A stretch of 10,212 nt of DNA, taken from the NCBI GenBank assembly GCA_030642325.1, contig DAOWNY010000046.1:1-10212 (forward strand), in the 5' to 3' direction. The notes under the pieces were generated by a model. That model made no database searches, was not told where the DNA came from, and saw only the letters and a program-made list of their open reading frames with translations. Made by a program: the position numbers and the translations under genes. The DNA is from Deltaproteobacteria bacterium. Lineage in GTDB: Bacteria; Desulfobacterota; DAOWNY01. Positions 6,772-10,212 of the stretch are shown one piece after another; the first letter of the stretch is position 1, and every line of letters starts with the position of its first letter.

Positions 6772-8130
6772 TTATGGATGAAATCCCGCTTGATCAGCTT
6801 CTTCCCGAGAGTTGAAAAGTGTCAAATTCTTGGCCCCGATCCATTTAACCCTGGAAGAGGCAAAATGGAAGTATTTGCCTGATTTTGAATTACCTACGTA
6901 TTGGGGGCGGATTATGTGCCCACAATAAACACATCTCAATACGAGCGGTTGATGGCTGATTAAATGAAATTCAGGGATTAAGTAGCCCTGAGTTTCATTG
7001 GTTGACACGCATTTTTCATTGGAGCACTTAACTCCCCGGGAGTTTTTGTAGATCTCGTAATTATCCGTTTTTTTAGGAGATGACCCTTTCAGGGTTCTGG
7101 TTCCTAAAAGAAGCGCACTTATCGCCATTCTAATGGGCACCCCCCTTGCCGCCTGCCTGAAATACATACTCCGTGGATCTTCATCAATATCATAAGAAAT
7201 CTCATCAATCCGGGGCAAGGGATGCATAACCAAAGTTTCTTTGAAGGAAGCATTTTTTAAAAAGTTTTTATTCACTACCGGATATCTGGCTTTTGCTCCC
7301 CCCCCCTCCTCGGATTTTGCAAATCTTTCCTTTTGGACCCTGGTTACGTATAGTGCGTCAATTTTTGACATGATTTGGGTGGCATCTCTCTCGATGGGAA
7401 TGTCGGCATCCTTATCGGTAAAGAGTGATAATTGATGAGATTTACTTGGGGTAATATAGACCACATCCGCCTCTTCCATCAATGATTTTGCGTCCCGGGG
7501 TTTTATCCGGGTGGGGCTGTAATTGTAATCCCCTTCCATTTTTTCCAAGACATGACTGGGCATCTCCAGGCCTTCGCCGGGGATACAGATTATGTTCAAC
7601 CCAAATTTGGCAAGGCCGTATGCCAAAGAGTGAACCGTTCTTCCGTACTTCAGGTCTCCGCATAAAGCGACACTAAGACCTTCAATTTTACCTTTCTCTT
7701 TTTTGAGGGTATACAGATCACACAATGTTTGGGTAGGATGCTCATGGCCCCCATCCCCCGCATTGATCACCGGGATGTCAGTGTGGTCGGCCGCAATCTT
7801 TGCTGCACCCTCCCATGGATGTCTCACGATTATTATATCTGCATATTCTCCTACAACCCGGGCGGTATCTGCGATACTCTCCCCCTTCGCTACTGAGGAG
7901 ATTTTAGCGTCGGCAAAGCTGATGACATCCCCTCCCAACCGATGCATTGCCGCCTCAAAAGAAAGTCTGGTCCGGGTGCTTGGTTCAAAAAAGAGGGTCG
8001 CCATTATCTTGTTATTAGCTTCACCGGATCCGGTTTTAATGACTTCAAGCATTTCGTCGGCTAAAGAAAAAATTTCTTCAATATCCTCGGTGGGGATATC
8101 GTCTATACCTAGCAAGTCTTTAAAACTCAT
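6772..8130 (-). CDS. pyrB: Aspartate carbamoyltransferase with fused PyrI-like zinc module
   Basis: Starting at ATG 8130 gives 452 residues; a TTG at 8178 in the same frame would add 16 residues not typical of the family. The enzyme makes N-carbamoyl-L-aspartate from carbamoyl phosphate and aspartate, the committed pyrimidine step. The catalytic part (1 to about 348) has the carbamoyl-phosphate site STRTR (51-55), HPTQ (131-134), RVQKER and HPLPR (303-307). The chain then continues: NYEIYKNSRG is followed by C369-x4-C374 and C400-x2-C403, the cysteine pattern of the PyrI regulatory-chain zinc domain. Only about 20 residues separate it from the catalytic part, so the nucleotide-binding allosteric domain of PyrI appears absent. 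A last segment (411-452) resembles Ada-type metal-binding hairpins without their cysteines. A nine-G run encodes a glycine insert near residue 277. Fused PyrB-PyrI enzymes are known, for example in Thermotoga maritima. Whether this one is allosteric is unknown. Confidence 0.95.
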   Translation of the reverse strand: MSFKDLLGIDDIPTEDIEEIFSLADEMLEVIKTGSGEANNKIMATLFFEPSTRTRLSFEAAMHRLGGDVISFADAKISSVAKGESIADTARVVGEYADIIIVRHPWEGAAKIAADHTDIPVINAGDGGHEHPTQTLCDLYTLKKEKGKIEGLSVALCGDLKYGRTVHSLAYGLAKFGLNIICIPGEGLEMPSHVLEKMEGDYNYSPTRIKPRDAKSLMEEADVVYITPSKSHQLSLFTDKDADIPIERDATQIMSKIDALYVTRVQKERFAKSEEGGGAKARYPVVNKNFLKNASFKETLVMHPLPRIDEISYDIDEDPRSMYFRQAARGVPIRMAISALLLGTRTLKGSSPKKTDNYEIYKNSRGVKCSNEKCVSTNETQGYLIPEFHLISHQPLVLRCVYCGHIIRPQYVGNSKSGKYFHFASSRVKWIGAKNLTLFNSREEADQAGFHP

Positions 8131-8150
8131 CCTCTTTTTCCCTGGTTTAG

Positions 8151-8169
8151 CAAATAATCTTCCTCCCCT
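8151..8169 (-). promoter_or_regulatory. Strong Shine-Dalgarno with a TTG mini-frame coupled to pyrB
   Basis: AGGGGAGGA (8169-8161) is the best ribosome-binding sequence in the window, but it lies about 31 bases before the pyrB ATG, too far for direct use. Eight bases after its GGAGG is a TTG (8153) opening an 8-codon frame whose TGA (8129-8127) overlaps the pyrB ATG (8130-8128) as ATGA. Translational coupling would explain this layout. Unproven. Confidence 0.35.
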
Positions 8170-8220
8170 GCAAAACAAAACTAAAATGAATATCGCTATT
8201 ATAATGTTATCCGGTTATTC

Positions 8221-8283
8221 TTATATTGAGGTGAACGAGAGGAATATGTAAAAGCTGTTTATTGGTGAGAAAACCATTTTCAT
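8221..8283 (-). CDS. Possible 20-residue leader peptide before pyrB
   Basis: ATG (8283) opens a frame of 20 codons ending in TAA (8223-8221), within the predicted pyrB leader. The peptide begins MKMVFSP and is rich in Phe, Ser and Ile, so its message has many T-rich codons. Leader peptides with U-rich codons serve UTP-sensitive attenuation of pyrBI in enteric bacteria. Here no Shine-Dalgarno precedes the ATG and no solid terminator hairpin follows, only AATA-GCGA-TATT ahead of broken T-runs. It may well be a chance frame. Confidence 0.15.
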   Translation of the reverse strand: MKMVFSPINSFYIFLSFTSI

Positions 8284-8324
8284 TTCAATATCGGGTTGGC
8301 AACAGGCCACGTTCCAGTTGATAT

Positions 8325-8353
8325 ATCCTATTATATATTCACTTCGGTGTCAA
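8325..8353 (-). promoter_or_regulatory. Candidate sigma-70-type promoter of the pyrBC operon
   Basis: On the minus strand a perfect TTGACA (8353-8348) and TAGGAT (8330-8325, four of six consensus bases) are separated by 17 bases in AT-rich surroundings. A start near 8318 would give a leader of about 190 bases before the pyrB ATG, long enough for regulation. Confidence 0.5.
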
Positions 8354-8394
8354 ATATTTTGTTTTTTTTGAAGATATTTCTAAAATGCATCTTT

Positions 8395-8423
8395 TCTGTA
8401 ACCGGACAGGTGTTTAGTGTCAA
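8395..8423 (-). promoter_or_regulatory. Second, weaker promoter candidate upstream of pyrB
   Basis: On the minus strand a perfect TTGACA (8423-8418) is followed after 17 bases by TACAGA (8400-8395), only three of six matches to the -10 consensus. It lies 70 bp upstream of the better candidate and shares its TTGACAC. It could be a second start or chance. Confidence 0.2.
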
Positions 8424-8571
8424 GGCATTGGGTTAAAGGCTTAAAAACTGAAGGAAAAGACAGCTACTTCCCGGATCATTGTATATTTTCCATTCGAAAA
8501 AATATAAATGGCTGCCCCGCTGTTTTTTTACCTTCTACCCCCAAAAGCCTGTCTTATCAGGATAGTTACAT

Positions 8572-10212
8572 TTATTGCTGTTTTTGCCGGAAAAAATTGA
8601 TAAGTTCCCCGGCATCATTCCGGCTGATTTTGGGCACACTTAAGATTTCTTCTTTTGATAAGCCCTTAATCTTCTCGATGCTTCCAAAGCGCTTAATCAG
8701 CTCTTTTTTCTTGATGGGACCAATTCCCGGGATACGATCCAGGACGGACATATAGTCTCTTTTTTTTCGAAGTTTCCGGTGGTAGCTGATTGCAAAACGG
8801 TGGGATTCGTCCCTTACCCTCTGGAGAAGAAAGAGGGCGGCGGAGTTTTTGGGAAGGAAAAGTGGTTCTTTTCGCCGGGGAAGAAAAAACCTTTCTTCCA
8901 TTAACTTTTTTTGGACCCTTGATAATCTTCCTCCCTTTTCAGCTTTAGCCAGGGAGATGGTATCCACCCCTTCTATTTTTAACTCTTTTAACACTGAAAG
9001 AGCAACATTTAATTGCCCCTTACCCCCATCTACCAAAAGGAGATCGGGAAGACCCTCCGGTGGTAATTTAGATAAATAGCGCATTAAGACTTCATGCATC
9101 ATCCCATAATCATCAATTCCTGAGACAGTTTTTATTTTATAGTGGCGATATCCCTTTTTATCCGGTTTACCTTCTACAAAGGATACTAGTGAGCCCGTAG
9201 CCATTTCTCCTTTAATATTGGAGATATCAACGCAGGCTATTTTTAAGGGCAATCTCCTCAAGTTAAATACATTTTTAATCATTCCTAAAGTTTTTTTGTC
9301 AAGTAAATCCTTTTTTTGTTTAAGCAGATAATATTGCTTTGCATTTTTTTCGGCCATCTTCAAAAGACCCAGTTTTTCTCCCCGCATGGGAACAACAATA
9401 AAAACCTTTTTACCCGCTTGTTCCCCCAACCATTCTTCGGTAGCGGTTTTGTCTTCGATGGGGAAGGGAATAATCACCTCCCGGGGAATAAATTTCCCCT
9501 TTTCGTAAAACTGATGAATAAGAGATGAGAGCATTTCTTCATCCGATTGACTTAGGTTTGAAAAATGAAATAAGTTGATGTCCAGAAGTTTTCCTTCCCT
9601 GATAAAGAAAATAGCAGCCCCGGCGGAATATTCCCGGCGGAATATTCCAAATATATCCCGGTTAGACATATCGGAAGAAACAATTTTCTGTTTTTCGATG
9701 GTTTTTTCGATTGATGCTATCCGATCCCGGAGACGGGCCGCTTCCTCAAACTTTAATTGTTCCGATTCCTGCTCCATCATAGCTTTCAGTAATTTTAAAA
9801 GCTCTCGATTTTTTTTTTCCAGAAATAGAGTTACCCCTTTTACATATTCCTGATATTCTTCTTCTCCTATTTTGCCCATACAAGGGGCCAGGCATTTACC
9901 AATTTGGAAATTCAGGCAGGGCCGGGTTCGGTTTTTGAACTCGCTGTTCCGGCAGGTTCTGAGAGGGAACAGATAGTGAATGGATTTAAGTGTCTCCCTG
10001 ACCGCTTGGCTGGAGGAGTAGGGGCCAAAATATCGAGCACCATCTTTCTTTACATTACGAATCAGAATAAGTTTGGGAAATTTATCCGGGAAGGTGAGTT
10101 TTAAGCTGAAATGGGTTTTATCATCCTTGAGATCAATATTGTATTTCGGCCGGTGCTTCTTGATCAGGTTATTTTCCAGAATTAATGCTTCTTTTTCGGT
10201 ATCGGTTACCAG
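8572..10212 (-). CDS. uvrC: Excinuclease ABC subunit C (N-terminus off the right edge)
   Basis: The frame is open from base 10212 to the TAA at 8574-8572, giving 546 residues. The family is usually about 600, so roughly 60 N-terminal residues are missing. UvrC makes both incisions around a lesion during nucleotide excision repair, after UvrB is loaded. Visible parts in order: the end of the GIY-YIG nuclease (the catalytic Glu in ILENNLIKKHRPKYN), RYFGPY, RPCLNFQIGKCLAPC (cysteine cluster), the UvrB-binding UVR motif (about visible residues 139-173), the RNase H-like nuclease with D329 in CVDISN, D367 in SGIDDYG, D395 in LLVDGGKGQL and H471 in RDESHRFAISYH, and a tandem helix-hairpin-helix (about 491-541). 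An internal ATG at 9879 is not the start, because the conserved cysteine cluster lies upstream in frame. All catalytic residues seen are intact. Confidence 0.97.
   Translation of the reverse strand: MVTDTEKEALILENNLIKKHRPKYNIDLKDDKTHFSLKLTFPDKFPKLILIRNVKKDGARYFGPYSSSQAVRETLKSIHYLFPLRTCRNSEFKNRTRPCLNFQIGKCLAPCMGKIGEEEYQEYVKGVTLFLEKKNRELLKLLKAMMEQESEQLKFEEAARLRDRIASIEKTIEKQKIVSSDMSNRDIFGIFRREYSAGAAIFFIREGKLLDINLFHFSNLSQSDEEMLSSLIHQFYEKGKFIPREVIIPFPIEDKTATEEWLGEQAGKKVFIVVPMRGEKLGLLKMAEKNAKQYYLLKQKKDLLDKKTLGMIKNVFNLRRLPLKIACVDISNIKGEMATGSLVSFVEGKPDKKGYRHYKIKTVSGIDDYGMMHEVLMRYLSKLPPEGLPDLLLVDGGKGQLNVALSVLKELKIEGVDTISLAKAEKGGRLSRVQKKLMEERFFLPRRKEPLFLPKNSAALFLLQRVRDESHRFAISYHRKLRKKRDYMSVLDRIPGIGPIKKKELIKRFGSIEKIKGLSKEEILSVPKISRNDAGELINFFRQKQQ

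Larger units (their letters stand above)
8131..8571. other. 441-bp gap between uvrC and pyrB: pyrB promoter and leader region
   Basis: No full gene is present. On the minus strand it holds two TTGACAC elements 70 bp apart, the nearer with a good -10 (8325-8353). It also holds a perfect TATAAT (8203-8198) lacking a -35, a 20-codon frame (8283-8221), a U-rich stretch just before the pyrB region and a strong AGGGGAGGA ribosome-binding sequence (8169-8161). Just after the uvrC stop a weak hairpin CCTG-ATAAGA-CAGG followed by CTTTT (8561-8543) might slow transcription, but four base pairs are little. I found no PyrR-type binding loop. Confidence 0.5.

Noticed and set aside
8131..8178. PyrB start at TTG 8178
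   Set aside because: The 16 extra residues are basic and unlike the family, the TTG has no suitable Shine-Dalgarno, and MSFKDLLGIDD at 8130 matches the usual PyrB N-terminus.
7703..8251. Plus-strand open frame of 182 codons over the start of pyrB
   Set aside because: It is antisense to the conserved STRTR and HPTQ parts of pyrB and has no family resemblance or ribosome-binding site.
8131..8571. Sigma-54 promoter (GG-N10-GC) for pyrB
   Set aside because: TGG and TTGC elements near 8300-8320 are present, but the spacing does not fit GG-N10-GC. I found no fitting site in the other gaps either.
9879..10212. uvrC as a truncated 435-codon gene starting at ATG 9879
   Set aside because: The same frame stays open to the window edge and encodes the end of the GIY-YIG domain and the cysteine cluster, so the gene is intact and merely cut by the window.

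Overview
The window is a compact stretch of bacterial chromosome with seven protein-coding genes, all on the minus strand. In transcription order (right to left) they are: uvrC (N-terminus beyond the right edge), pyrB, pyrC, a PilR/NtrC-type response regulator, mgtE, recO, and a GAF-domain sigma-54 activator (C-terminus beyond the left edge). I see no tRNA, rRNA, insertion sequence, integrase, phage gene or CRISPR array. Long plus-strand open frames are antisense shadows of these genes.

Organism: base composition is AT-leaning, and there are two sigma-54 enhancer-binding proteins within 5.5 kb, an aspartate transcarbamoylase fused to a PyrI-type zinc module, and mostly weak Shine-Dalgarno sequences. 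This fits a non-enterobacterial, sigma-54-using bacterium, possibly from an uncultured lineage. The sequence alone does not let me name a phylum.

Layout: 8572-10212 holds the excision nuclease subunit UvrC. 8131-8571 is a 441-bp gap with candidate pyrB promoters, a leader, a short possible leader-peptide frame and a strong ribosome-binding site placed before an 8-codon frame that overlaps the pyrB start. 5391-8130 encodes steps 2 and 3 of de novo UMP synthesis (PyrB, then PyrC). The response regulator starts 17 bp after pyrC with a good ribosome-binding site, so it is probably the third gene of the pyr transcript. 3516-3993 is a 478-bp noncoding gap filled in part by degenerate 7-bp repeats. 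2160-3515 is the magnesium transporter MgtE, 1276-2046 is RecO, 1117-1275 is a short gap with another heptad array, and 1-1116 is the second sigma-54 activator.

Functionally the region mixes housekeeping tasks (DNA repair by UvrC and RecO, pyrimidine synthesis, magnesium uptake) with two sigma-54 regulators whose targets are not visible here. The most unusual items are the PyrB C-terminus, which carries a PyrI-like zinc site without room for the allosteric domain followed by a degenerate Ada-like tail, and the family of in-register heptad repeats in the gaps.
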